DNA from: JAUSIF01 sp964620215
GTDB lineage: Bacteria; Pseudomonadota; Alphaproteobacteria; Rhizobiales; Xanthobacteraceae
Direction of reading: 5' to 3'
Length of the DNA stretch: 25,917 nucleotides
Assembly: GCA_964620215.1 (NCBI GenBank)
Contig: CAZUJE010000027.1
Span: forward strand, 1-25,917
The notes under the pieces are model-generated. The model saw only the letters and a list, made by a program, of their open reading frames with translations, did no database searches and was not told the origin of the DNA. Shown piece by piece: positions 15,067-22,955 of the stretch. The stretch's first letter is position 1. Each line of letters starts with the position of its first letter. The position numbers and the translations under genes were made by a program.

Positions 15067-16351
15067 GCAATCGCTTCCGGTCTCGTTGCGCATCTACCGC
15101 GGACTGACAAGGTCCGCGACGCCACTGGCCGGTGCGATGCTGAAATGGCGGCTTCGCAAGGGGAAGGAAGATGCCGCCCGCATTGGCGAACGGCGCGGCG
15201 CGCCGAGCGTGCAGCGTCCGCCGGGTCCGCTGGTGTGGGCGCATGCCGCGAGCGTCGGCGAACTGCTCGCGATTATCCAGTTGATCGACCGTATTCATGC
15301 GCGTGGATTTTCGGTGCTGCTCACATCAGGCACGGTGACCGCGGCCAAGCTCGCCGAACGGAGATTGCCGGAAGGCGTCATCCACCAGTTCATCCCGCTC
15401 GACATGCCTTACTTCGTGGGCAATTTCCTCAATCACTGGAAGCCGAATCTCGCGCTGATCGCCGAGTCGGAGCTGTGGCCGAATCTCATCACCGAAGGGC
15501 GCAAGCGCGGCATTCCGTTCGTGCTCGTGAATGGCCGCCTGTCACCGCGCTCGTTCAAGCGCTGGAAAATGTTCGGCAGCACAGCGGCCGCGTTGCTGTC
15601 GCGCATCGATCTGTGTCTTGCGCAGGACGTGGAGGACGCCGAGCGTTTTTCGCAACTCGGCGCGCAGCGCGTGCTCACCACCGGCAATCTGAAATTCGAC
15701 GTTCCCCCTCCTCCCGCGACGCCCGCCGCAGTCTCGGCGCTGGAGCGCGCGACGCGCAACCGCCCGATTGTGTTGTCCGCGAGCACCCATGAAGGGGAAG
15801 AAGCCATGGTGATCGCGGCGCATATGCGATTGCGCCAAACCATTCCGGGTCTGCTGACCATTATTGTCCCGCGCCACCCGCACCGGGGCTATGACATCGC
15901 GGATATTTCCGAACGTATGGGTGCTGTGCCAGTGATCCGTTCGCGCGGACATTTGCCGGACCGCGGCACGGAAATTTATATCGCCGATACGATCGGCGAG
16001 CTTGGCCTGTTCTATCGCATCGCACCGATCGTGTTCATGGGCGGGTCGCTCGTGAAACATGGAGGCCAGAACCCGATTGAGCCAGCGAAGCTCAACAGTG
16101 CTATCCTGCACGGGCCGCATATCTGGAATTTCGCGAATGTATACGCAAAGCTCAACCGCGCGCGGGGGGCAGCGACCGTGACCACCGCGGAATCGCTTTC
16201 CAAGAGTCTTTCGCTGTTGCTCGACGATCCCGATCTCGTGGTCCGCATGGCCCAATCCGCCAAAGCCACGGTCGATCAGCTGGGCGGCGCGCTCGACCGT
16301 ACTTTTGCGGCGATCGAGCCTTATCTCGTGCAACTGCGGCTCGGGCGCTGA
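15056..16351 (+). CDS. waaA: 3-deoxy-D-manno-octulosonic acid transferase (Kdo transferase)
   Basis: A 431-residue inner-membrane glycosyltransferase (GT30) that transfers Kdo from CMP-Kdo to lipid IVA. The N-terminal membrane anchor is followed by VWAHAASVGEL with the catalytic-type Glu69. The Rossmann-like halves contain FSVLLTSGTVTAA, LIAESELWPNLI (residues 134-145), VNGRLSPRSFKRWK, VLSASTHEGEE, IVPRHPHR and the CMP-binding GGSLVKHGGQNPIEPA. All family motifs are intact. It overlaps the DUF374 gene by 11 bases and lpxK by one base (TGATG), a tight lipid A transcription unit. Whether it adds one or two Kdo residues cannot be read from the sequence. Confidence 0.96.
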   Translation: MQPRQSLPVSLRIYRGLTRSATPLAGAMLKWRLRKGKEDAARIGERRGAPSVQRPPGPLVWAHAASVGELLAIIQLIDRIHARGFSVLLTSGTVTAAKLAERRLPEGVIHQFIPLDMPYFVGNFLNHWKPNLALIAESELWPNLITEGRKRGIPFVLVNGRLSPRSFKRWKMFGSTAAALLSRIDLCLAQDVEDAERFSQLGAQRVLTTGNLKFDVPPPPATPAAVSALERATRNRPIVLSASTHEGEEAMVIAAHMRLRQTIPGLLTIIVPRHPHRGYDIADISERMGAVPVIRSRGHLPDRGTEIYIADTIGELGLFYRIAPIVFMGGSLVKHGGQNPIEPAKLNSAILHGPHIWNFANVYAKLNRARGAATVTTAESLSKSLSLLLDDPDLVVRMAQSAKATVDQLGGALDRTFAAIEPYLVQLRLGR

Positions 16352-17355
16352 TGCGGGCGCCGGATTTCTGGTGGCGCGAGCCGGGAATCGCCGCGACGCT
16401 GCTGTCTCCCTTCGCCTTCATGTATGGCGCTGTCGCGAAAGCGCGGATGAAAAGGCAAGGCGCGCGCGCCCGTGTGCCTGTGATCTGCATCGGTAATCCC
16501 ACAGCCGGTGGCGCTGGAAAAACACCAGCCGCGTTGGCACTCGCCTCAATGCTCAAGGAAATGGGCGAGAAGCCTTTTTTTCTCACGCGCGGTTATGGCG
16601 GGCGCACCGCCGGCCCGCTTCTTGTCGATTCTCAAAAACACAGCGCGCGTGAGGTCGGCGACGAGCCTTTGTTGCTGGCGCGGGCTTTTCCGGCAGTCGT
16701 GTCAGGAGACCGCGTCGCGGGCGCGGCGTTGGCCGTGACCTCGGGCGCAACGGTCATCGTGATGGATGACGGTTTCCAGAACCCGTCGCTGGAAAAGGAT
16801 TTATCGCTACTCGTGATCGACGGCAGCCGGGGACTCGGCAACGGGTATGTGCATCCAGCGGGACCATTGCGCGCGCCGCTCGATGCGCAGTATTCGCGCG
16901 CGCAGGGTTTGATTCTGGTTGGCGGCGAGAATTCCGGGCAATCGATTCCCGACGGCGGCCTGCCGATCTTCGCCGCGAGACTGAAAGCCGGAGAATCCGC
17001 GCTGCAATTGCGGGCAACAAAAGTTCTGGCCTTTGCCGGTATCGGCAATCCGGAGAAGTTTTTCACATCGCTTCGGGAGATCGGTGCCGAGTTGACGGAA
17101 ACTCGCGCCTTCGACGATCATCATTTTTACTCAGCCGAGGAAGCGCGCGATTTGCTGAAAACAGCGCAATCCCGTTCGCTCACGCTGGTCACGACCGAGA
17201 AGGATCTGGCGCGCATGAGCGGCGACCCGGCGCTGGCAACATTGGCCGCATCGGTAAAAGTCCTGCCGGTGAAACTGTATTTCTCCGGCGAGGATACGGT
17301 CAGGGATTTACTGAAAGGCGCGATCAAAACCGCGCGGGGAAAAATCAGTTCTTGA
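16351..17355 (+). CDS. lpxK: Tetraacyldisaccharide 4'-kinase
   Basis: A 334-residue membrane-bound P-loop kinase that phosphorylates the 4' position of the lipid A disaccharide to make lipid IVA. It starts MRAPDFWWREPG (typical: PxFW, membrane anchor) and has the Walker A loop GNPTAGGAGKT at 48-58. Then follow FLTRGYGGR, VGDEPLLLA, VIVMDDGFQNPSLEKD, PAGPLRAP, FAGIGNPEKFF, DDHHFYSAEEA and TTEKDLAR. All these are LpxK signatures. The ATG shares one base with the waaA stop. The 3' end overlaps the convergent DUF2093 gene by 11 bases. Intact. Confidence 0.96.
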   Translation: MRAPDFWWREPGIAATLLSPFAFMYGAVAKARMKRQGARARVPVICIGNPTAGGAGKTPAALALASMLKEMGEKPFFLTRGYGGRTAGPLLVDSQKHSAREVGDEPLLLARAFPAVVSGDRVAGAALAVTSGATVIVMDDGFQNPSLEKDLSLLVIDGSRGLGNGYVHPAGPLRAPLDAQYSRAQGLILVGGENSGQSIPDGGLPIFAARLKAGESALQLRATKVLAFAGIGNPEKFFTSLREIGAELTETRAFDDHHFYSAEEARDLLKTAQSRSLTLVTTEKDLARMSGDPALATLAASVKVLPVKLYFSGEDTVRDLLKGAIKTARGKISS

Positions 17356-17566
17356 CGCTCGGGAACAGGCGGCGGAGCACGATGTCGGGGCCGGAATAGG
17401 CTTCCTGCCGCTCCACGCTCCAGTATTTCAGTTCATCGAGCGGGATCGGCTGGCCGGTGATCGCGCAGCGCACATAGCTTCCCGGCCGGACGATGCGGTA
17501 ATCGCCGTCCAGATAGCGCAACTCGGCTTCGCCGGCCGCGAGTGGGATACGCTCGAAGCGGTTCAT
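17345..17566 (-). CDS. DUF2093 domain protein
   Basis: A 73-residue protein starting at ATG 17566 (MNRFERIPLAAGEAELRYLD) with the DUF2093 pattern YRIVRPGSYVRCAITGQPIP, ELKYWSVERQEAY and a C-terminal LRRLFPS. A weakly conserved purine patch lies before the ATG; the frame is open upstream to 17623 but without similarity. It lies 116 bases after xseA on the same strand and converges on lpxK with an 11-base overlap. A Cys and an Arg-rich, beta-like fold suggest a small zinc-ribbon-like or nucleic-acid-associated protein, but no function is known to me. Confidence 0.85.
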   Translation of the reverse strand: MNRFERIPLAAGEAELRYLDGDYRIVRPGSYVRCAITGQPIPLDELKYWSVERQEAYSGPDIVLRRLFPSVKN

Positions 17567-17682
17567 TTTCTGTCCACGTGAAACATGTGCTGAAAGCCAA
17601 GATAGTCGCTGAAATATAATCACGCCACCCTAAATGGCCGGTGCACGATCACAATTTCTAAAGTCGTAAAAATGCGCGTCTG

Positions 17683-19113
17683 TCAGCCAAAAAGGCTGCC
17701 TTGTCCGCCCTTGTCCGGCTTTCCGCGCTTTATTTTCGGCGTGCCGACGGCGCTCTCGCCCTCGGCGACCGCGCCCACGCTTCCATCGGACATTTCAATC
17801 GAGAGCCGGTCACCCGGCGAGATCGCCGCCACTTTGCGGACGGGCAGGCCCTGCTCGTCCCGGACCAGCGCGTAGCCGCGTTTCAGCACTTGTTGATAAC
17901 CGAACGCATTGAGCAATTGGCCAGCGGCGTCGAGGCGCGAGCGGCGTGAGGCCTGCATCACTTTGAGTGCGCGGCTAGCGCGCGCCGAATTCGTCCCGAT
18001 CTGCTCGCGCATATGCCGGATGTGAGTACGGAGAGCGCGCGGAGTATGCTGTGCTTTTGCCTGCTCGAAGCGCACACGAAATTTGTGCGCATTCGCGCGC
18101 AAAGCCCGTGGCAGGCGCTCGCCGAGGGAATCCAGCCTTTGGCGCGGCAACGCCAGCACATTGTCCGCTGAAGGCAGTCCGCGCGCGAGGCCGCGCACTT
18201 CGGCACGGAGCCGCTCAACAAGCCGTGTCTCAGCGCCGGTGAGCCGCGCGCCCATTGTGCGGATATTTGCGAGGAGTTCGGCGCGCACCGGCACCGCCAT
18301 TTCGGCGGCGGCAGTCGGCGTCGGCGCGCGGCGGTCGGCGGCAAAGTCGATCAGCGTGAAATCGGTCTCATGGCCAACGGCGGAGATCAGTGGAATGTCA
18401 CTCGCCGCCGCCGTGCGCACGACGATTTCCTCATTGAAGCTCCAGAGATCTTCCAGCGAGCCGCCACCGCGCGCAACGATCAGAACGTCGGGGCGCGGTA
18501 TCGCGCCGCCCGGCTTCAGCGCATTGAAGCCCGCAATCGCCTGTGCGATTTCCTGTGCCGCCGTCTCGCCCTGCACGCGCACGGGCCACACGAGCACGCG
18601 GCAAGGGCAGCGATCCGAAAGCCTGTGCAAAATATCGCGGATCACCGCACCGGTCGGCGACGTCACGACGCCAATCACGCGAGGAAGATAAGGCAGCGGT
18701 TTTTTCCGCGCGTCGTCGAACAAGCCTTCGGCGGCGAGTTTCTTCCTGCGTTCTTCCAGCAGCGCCATCAGCGCACCGGCACCCGCCGGCTCGATGGCCT
18801 CCACGACGATCTGGTATTTGGACTGGCCCGGATAGGTGGTGATCTTGCCGGTAGCGATCACTTCCAGCCCTTCCTCGGGCTTGAAGCGCAGGCGGCCCCA
18901 CACGCCCTTCCAGATCACCGCTTCGATCTTGGCGCTTTCGTCCTTCAGCGCAAAATAACAATGCCCTGACGAGTGCGGCCCCTTGAAGCCCGACACCTCC
19001 CCGCGCAGCCGGACGTAGGAATAGTTCTCCTCGATCATCCGTTTGATCGAGACGGACAGTTCGGAGACGGTGATCTCCGGCAGGTTCGCAAGCTGGTCTG
19101 TGGATGCGGCCAT
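17683..19113 (-). CDS. xseA: Exodeoxyribonuclease VII large subunit
   Basis: Catalytic subunit of ExoVII, which degrades single-stranded DNA to oligonucleotides in either direction and acts in mismatch repair and damage processing. The 476-residue product has the N-terminal OB fold (ITVSELSVSIKRMIEENYSYVRLRGEVSGFK, HCYFALKD, about residues 13-110). The catalytic domain follows with PRVIGVVTSPTGAVIRD at 144-160, ARGGGSLEDLWSFNEE at 214-229 and SAVGHETDFTLIDFAADRRAPTPTAAAE at 244-271, then a long coiled-coil region. The C-terminus ends QGSLFG. The small subunit XseB is not in the window. The gene is divergent from purD with a 44-base gap. Intact. Confidence 0.96.
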   Translation of the reverse strand: MAASTDQLANLPEITVSELSVSIKRMIEENYSYVRLRGEVSGFKGPHSSGHCYFALKDESAKIEAVIWKGVWGRLRFKPEEGLEVIATGKITTYPGQSKYQIVVEAIEPAGAGALMALLEERRKKLAAEGLFDDARKKPLPYLPRVIGVVTSPTGAVIRDILHRLSDRCPCRVLVWPVRVQGETAAQEIAQAIAGFNALKPGGAIPRPDVLIVARGGGSLEDLWSFNEEIVVRTAAASDIPLISAVGHETDFTLIDFAADRRAPTPTAAAEMAVPVRAELLANIRTMGARLTGAETRLVERLRAEVRGLARGLPSADNVLALPRQRLDSLGERLPRALRANAHKFRVRFEQAKAQHTPRALRTHIRHMREQIGTNSARASRALKVMQASRRSRLDAAGQLLNAFGYQQVLKRGYALVRDEQGLPVRKVAAISPGDRLSIEMSDGSVGAVAEGESAVGTPKIKRGKPDKGGQGSLFG

Positions 19114-19157
19114 GATCGTCCGTGAATCTCCCGCCGCTATGCTACATCATCGGCCCC

Positions 19158-20423
19158 ATGAATGTCCTTCTTATCGGCTCCGGCGGCCGCGAACATGCGC
19201 TGGCCTGGAAGCTTGCCGCGAGCCCGCTGATCGGAAAGCTTTACGCAGCGCCCGGCAATCCCGGCATCGCGCAGGAAGCGACGCTGGCCGATCTGAAGAT
19301 TTCGGATCATTCGGCGGTGGGGCATTTCTGCAAGAGCCACGAGGTCGGCCTTGTGGTCGTCGGACCAGAGGCTCCGCTGGTGGCGGGGCTGGCGGATGAT
19401 CTGAGCAAGGCGGGTATCAAAGTCTTCGGCCCGAGTGCTGCCGCGGCCCAGCTCGAAGGCTCCAAGAGTTTCACCAAACATATCTGCGCCGCCAACAACA
19501 TTCCGACCGGAAAATTCGCGGAATTCCGCGAGCGCGAGGCGGCGAAAAAATATGTGAAGGAAACCGGCGCGCCCATCGTGCTGAAGGCCGACGGGCTGCA
19601 CGCCGGCAAGGGCGTCGTCGTCGCGATGACGATGGACGAGGCGATGAACGGCATCGATCAGGTGTTCGACATGACCGGCAAAAGTGATGTGCCGGTCGTG
19701 ATCGAGGAATTTTTGTCGGGCGAAGAAGCGAGTTTCTTTAGTCTGGTCGATGGTGAGACTGTTCTGCCGCTGACAAGTGCGCAGGATCACAAGCGCGTAT
19801 TCGACGGCGACAAGGGGCCAAACACCGGCGGCATGGGCGCTTATTCTCCGACGCCGGTGATGACGAAAGAACTTGAACAACGCGCGCTGGAAGAAATCGT
19901 GAAACCGACCGCTCGCGCGCTCGCCAAAGCAGGCACGCCTTATCGCGGCGTTTTGTACGCGGGGCTCATTCTGACAAATGAAGGTCCGAAGCTGATCGAA
20001 TACAATGTCCGCTTCGGCGATCCGGAGTGTCAGGTGCTGATGCCGCGCCTGAAGGACGATCTGCTCACGCTGCTGCTTGCCGCCTGCGACGGCACGCTGA
20101 ACAAGATGAGCGTGCGATGGCACGATCTCTCCGCGATTACCGTGGTACTCGCAAGCAAAGGCTATCCCGGCGAATACCAGCCGGGCTCGGAGATCAAGGG
20201 CATCGAGCGCGCGGAAGCCATCGAGGGCGTCACGGTTTTCCATGCGGGCACCAAGCGCGATGGGGGCAAGCTGGTTGCGAACGGCGGGCGGGTGCTGAAC
20301 GTGACCGCGACCGGCAAAACGCTGAAAGAAGCGCAAAACCGCGCGTATCAGGCGGTTGATGCCATCGACTGGCCCGGCGGCTTCTGCCGCAGGGACATCG
20401 GCTGGCGCGCGCTTTCGCGCTAG
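19158..20423 (+). CDS. purD: Phosphoribosylamine-glycine ligase (GARS)
   Basis: ATP-grasp enzyme for the second step of de novo purine synthesis: phosphoribosylamine plus glycine to glycinamide ribonucleotide. The 421-residue product starts MNVLLIGSGGREHALAWKL and carries AAPGNPGI, VVVGPEAPLVAGLAD, FGPSAAAAQLEGSK, KADGLHAGKGVVVA (usually LAAGKG, a mild change), SAQDHKRVFDGDKGPNTGGMGAY, and the metal-binding EYNVRFGDPE. The ATG at 19158 gives the normal length; an in-frame GTG 36 bases earlier adds nothing. The TAG stop forms part of the AGGA preceding the dehalogenase gene nine bases later, so the two are probably co-transcribed. Confidence 0.96.
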   Translation: MNVLLIGSGGREHALAWKLAASPLIGKLYAAPGNPGIAQEATLADLKISDHSAVGHFCKSHEVGLVVVGPEAPLVAGLADDLSKAGIKVFGPSAAAAQLEGSKSFTKHICAANNIPTGKFAEFREREAAKKYVKETGAPIVLKADGLHAGKGVVVAMTMDEAMNGIDQVFDMTGKSDVPVVIEEFLSGEEASFFSLVDGETVLPLTSAQDHKRVFDGDKGPNTGGMGAYSPTPVMTKELEQRALEEIVKPTARALAKAGTPYRGVLYAGLILTNEGPKLIEYNVRFGDPECQVLMPRLKDDLLTLLLAACDGTLNKMSVRWHDLSAITVVLASKGYPGEYQPGSEIKGIERAEAIEGVTVFHAGTKRDGGKLVANGGRVLNVTATGKTLKEAQNRAYQAVDAIDWPGGFCRRDIGWRALSR

Positions 20424-20432
20424 GATCGGTGC

Positions 20433-21338
20433 ATGAGCAAACTCGCCGATCTGTTTCCAGGTTTTGAAGCAAAGCATTTTCCGACCAGGGCCGGAAACAT
20501 TTTCGCGCGCATCGGCGGAGATGGACCCCCGCTTCTCCTGCTGCACGGTTATCCGCAAAGCGGCGCGATGTGGCATCTGGTTGCGCCGGAGCTTGCCAAA
20601 AAATTCAAACTCGTGATCGCGGATCTTCCCGGTTATGGCGGCAGCGACGCGCCGGAGTCAGGCAAAGGTCATTCGCCCTATGACAAGCGCTCGATGGCGG
20701 CGGCGATGGCTGAAGTGATGGAGCAGCTTGGCTTCAGGAAATTCTTTGTCGTGGGCCATGACCGAGGCGGGCGCGTCAGCTATCGCATGGCGCTGGATTT
20801 CCCGGATCGTGTCACAAAGCTCTGCACGCTGGACATCGTTCCCACTTATGAAATGTGGGCGACCATCGACATGAAACGCGCAATGAAGATTTTTCACTGG
20901 ACGTTTCTCGCGCAGCCGGTGCCGCTGCCGGAAATGCTGATCGGGAAAGCTCCGCTGGAATACATGGACTGGAAAATTTCGAGCTGGAATGGGAAAAATT
21001 CCACTTCCGTGTTCGATCCGCGCGCTCTCGCGCATTACCATGAGAATTTCCTGCACCCGGCGCGCATTCACGCGAGTTGCGAGGATTACCGCGCGGGACA
21101 GACGACCGACTATGAACACGACACGGCAGATGTGAAGGCCGGCAAGAAAATCACTTGCCCGATGCTGGCGCTCTGGGGCACGAGCGGGATTCCGTCTGAG
21201 GGACCAAGCCCGCTCGATACTTGGAAGAAGTGGGCGAATGATGTGACCGGCGGGCCGGTCAATTCCGGGCACTTTCTCGCCGAGGAAAATCCGAAAGACA
21301 CTTTGGCCAAGCTGATTCCGTTCCTGACAAAAAGCTGA
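20433..21338 (+). CDS. Alpha/beta-hydrolase haloacid dehalogenase, probable fluoroacetate dehalogenase
   Basis: A 301-residue alpha/beta-hydrolase predicted to hydrolyse haloacetates to glycolate. The nucleophile elbow reads VGHDRGGR, so Asp110 replaces the Ser of esterases. Residue numbers equal those of the characterised enzyme of Rhodopseudomonas palustris (RPA1163), as I remember it: Asp110 nucleophile, Asp134 and His280 completing the triad, Arg111 and Arg114 for the carboxylate, and His155, Trp156 and Tyr219 for the halide pocket, with Trp185 also present. The oxyanion motif LLLLHGYPQSGAMW is at 34-47. AGGA precedes the ATG. It lies nine bases after purD and 31 before a phosphotransferase. 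Other haloacids are possible substrates; epoxide hydrolase is unlikely given the residue set. Confidence 0.88.
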   Translation: MSKLADLFPGFEAKHFPTRAGNIFARIGGDGPPLLLLHGYPQSGAMWHLVAPELAKKFKLVIADLPGYGGSDAPESGKGHSPYDKRSMAAAMAEVMEQLGFRKFFVVGHDRGGRVSYRMALDFPDRVTKLCTLDIVPTYEMWATIDMKRAMKIFHWTFLAQPVPLPEMLIGKAPLEYMDWKISSWNGKNSTSVFDPRALAHYHENFLHPARIHASCEDYRAGQTTDYEHDTADVKAGKKITCPMLALWGTSGIPSEGPSPLDTWKKWANDVTGGPVNSGHFLAEENPKDTLAKLIPFLTKS

Positions 21339-21369
21339 ACGCGCCGCTGTCCCGCGCTATTCTCCTGCA

Positions 21370-22443
21370 ATGAGCGAGATCGACCGACAAAGCGCCTATA
21401 CGGGTACAGCGAGCGTGAAGGCGGAATTCGCTTTCGACGCGCAGCGGCTCGCGGATTATCTCACGCGCCACCTGTCGGGGTTCAAAGGCCCGATTGAGGT
21501 GCGCCAGTTCAAGGGCGGCCAGTCAAACCCGACTTATTCCCTGCACTCGCCCTCCCGGAATTATGTGCTTCGCCGCAAGCCTCCGGGAAAACTGCTTCCC
21601 TCCGCCCACGCGATCGACCGCGAATATCGCGTGCTGTCGGCGCTTCAACCGCGGAAATTTCCGGTGCCGAAGCCGCTCCTCTATTGCGAGGACGACAGCA
21701 TCATCGGCACGGCGTTTTATGTGATGGAGGAGGTTGCTGGCCGCGTGTTCTGGGAACCGCACATGCCGAATGCTTCGAGTGCTGAACGCAGCGGCGTATA
21801 CGATTCGATGAACGCAACGCTCGCAAAACTGCATTCCTTCGGTCCGGCGGCACTCGGACTTTCGGATTACGGCAAGCCGGAAAATTATGTCGGCCGTCAG
21901 GTCGCGCGCTGGTCGAAACAATATGAAGCGTCGAAAACGAGCGAGATTCCGGAAATGGAATCTCTGATCCGCTGGCTGCCGGAGCATCTGCCGCCGCAGC
22001 AGCCAGCACGCGTCGTGCATGGCGATTACCGGCTGGATAACCTGATCGTGGAAAGCAACGCCACGAACATCGCCGCTGTTATCGACTGGGAATTATCCAC
22101 GCTGGGCGATCCGCTCGCGGATTTCACCTATCACCTGATGGCGTGGGAGATGCCGGAGGCCGGAGGATTTGGGTCGCTTTTGGGACGTGATCTGAAATCG
22201 CTCGGCCTGCCGGATCGCGACTCTTATGTCGCGGATTACGCAAAGCGCACTGGTCTCGATCCGCGCCCGCATCTGCCGCTCTACATGGCCTATAATTTTT
22301 TTCGCATCGCCGCCATCGTGCAGGGCATCGCCGGCCGGGTGCGCGATGGTACCGCCGTCAGCGAGACGGCAGCGACCCGCGCCGCGACCGTGCAGCCACT
22401 CGCGCAGGCGGGCTGGAAATTCGCGCAGGCAGCAGGCGCCTAA
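21370..22443 (+). CDS. Phosphotransferase, APH family (ACAD10/LvaA-like)
   Basis: A 357-residue aminoglycoside-phosphotransferase-fold kinase. It has VRQFKGGQSNPTYSL (nucleotide loop), NYVLRRKPPG with the conserved Lys, AIDREYRVLSAL, the catalytic loop VVHGDYRLDNLI and the metal-binding AAVIDWELSTLGDPLADF. This subgroup is the one fused or linked to acyl-CoA dehydrogenases (the N-terminal half of ACAD10/11; LvaA of Pseudomonas putida phosphorylates 4-hydroxyacyl-CoA), so an acyl-CoA-type substrate is more likely than an antibiotic. No acyl-CoA dehydrogenase lies in the window. The ATG at 21370 has no clear Shine-Dalgarno. Its TAA stop overlaps the convergent tadA stop by four bases. Confidence 0.87.
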   Translation: MSEIDRQSAYTGTASVKAEFAFDAQRLADYLTRHLSGFKGPIEVRQFKGGQSNPTYSLHSPSRNYVLRRKPPGKLLPSAHAIDREYRVLSALQPRKFPVPKPLLYCEDDSIIGTAFYVMEEVAGRVFWEPHMPNASSAERSGVYDSMNATLAKLHSFGPAALGLSDYGKPENYVGRQVARWSKQYEASKTSEIPEMESLIRWLPEHLPPQQPARVVHGDYRLDNLIVESNATNIAAVIDWELSTLGDPLADFTYHLMAWEMPEAGGFGSLLGRDLKSLGLPDRDSYVADYAKRTGLDPRPHLPLYMAYNFFRIAAIVQGIAGRVRDGTAVSETAATRAATVQPLAQAGWKFAQAAGA

Positions 22444-22886
22444 CGCTTCGCTGTGAAAAAATCCTTCAGCAGCTTCGCCGCCCGCGCATCACCGATCCCG
22501 CCGATAACTTCCGGCCTGTGATGGCAGGTCTTCTGCGCGAAGAAGCGCACGCCGGAATCCACTGCCCCGCCCTTCTCGTCCTGCGCCCCGTAATAAAGCC
22601 GCCGGATGCGGGCGAAGGAAATCGCCGCCGCGCACATGGTGCAGGGTTCGAGCGTCACGTAGACATCGCAGCCCGTGAGCCGCTCGTCGCCGAGCTTTTT
22701 CGCCGCCGTACGCAGCGCCAGCAGTTCTGCATGGGCGGTCGGATCGCGGTCTTGGAGCGTGCGGTTGCCGGCCTGCGCCACGATTTCCCCATCCTTTACT
22801 ACGACACAGCCGACCGGCACTTCGCCGGCTTCCGCAGCGGCTTCTGCCTCAGCGAATGCGATCTCCATGAAATCGGGCTTGTTCAT
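22440..22886 (-). CDS. tadA: tRNA-specific adenosine deaminase
   Basis: Converts A34 to inosine in the anticodon of tRNA-Arg(ACG). The 148-residue product begins MNKPDFMEIAFAEAEAAAEAGEVPVG (ATG 22886, GGAGACGAG immediately upstream). Zinc and catalytic residues are His52 and Glu54 in AHAEL, and Cys82 and Cys85 in TLEPCTMCAAAI, followed by RIRRLYYGAQDEKGG. The open frame continues upstream to 23252, but that part is antisense to the pseudouridine synthase and is not expected to be translated. Family members include guanine or other nucleoside deaminases, but the motif set and size favour TadA. Intact, ending in TAG. Confidence 0.92.
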   Translation of the reverse strand: MNKPDFMEIAFAEAEAAAEAGEVPVGCVVVKDGEIVAQAGNRTLQDRDPTAHAELLALRTAAKKLGDERLTGCDVYVTLEPCTMCAAAISFARIRRLYYGAQDEKGGAVDSGVRFFAQKTCHHRPEVIGGIGDARAAKLLKDFFTAKR

Positions 22887-22955
22887 CTCGTCTCCGGCGG
22901 GCGGACATGCTACGCGCGTGCGAACTGAATTCCACGGACGCCCAAGAACCGCAAG

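Noticed and set aside
17684..17698. CAGCC-A5-GGCTG hairpin at the xseA stop as a terminator
   Set aside because: Only five base pairs, it lies within the coding end, and the nearest T-run on the minus strand is more than ten bases away.
19137..20576. 479-residue open frame antisense to purD
   Set aside because: It mirrors the whole length of a clearly real gene, has His/Arg-rich composition with no family motif, and is typical of GC-rich antisense shadows.
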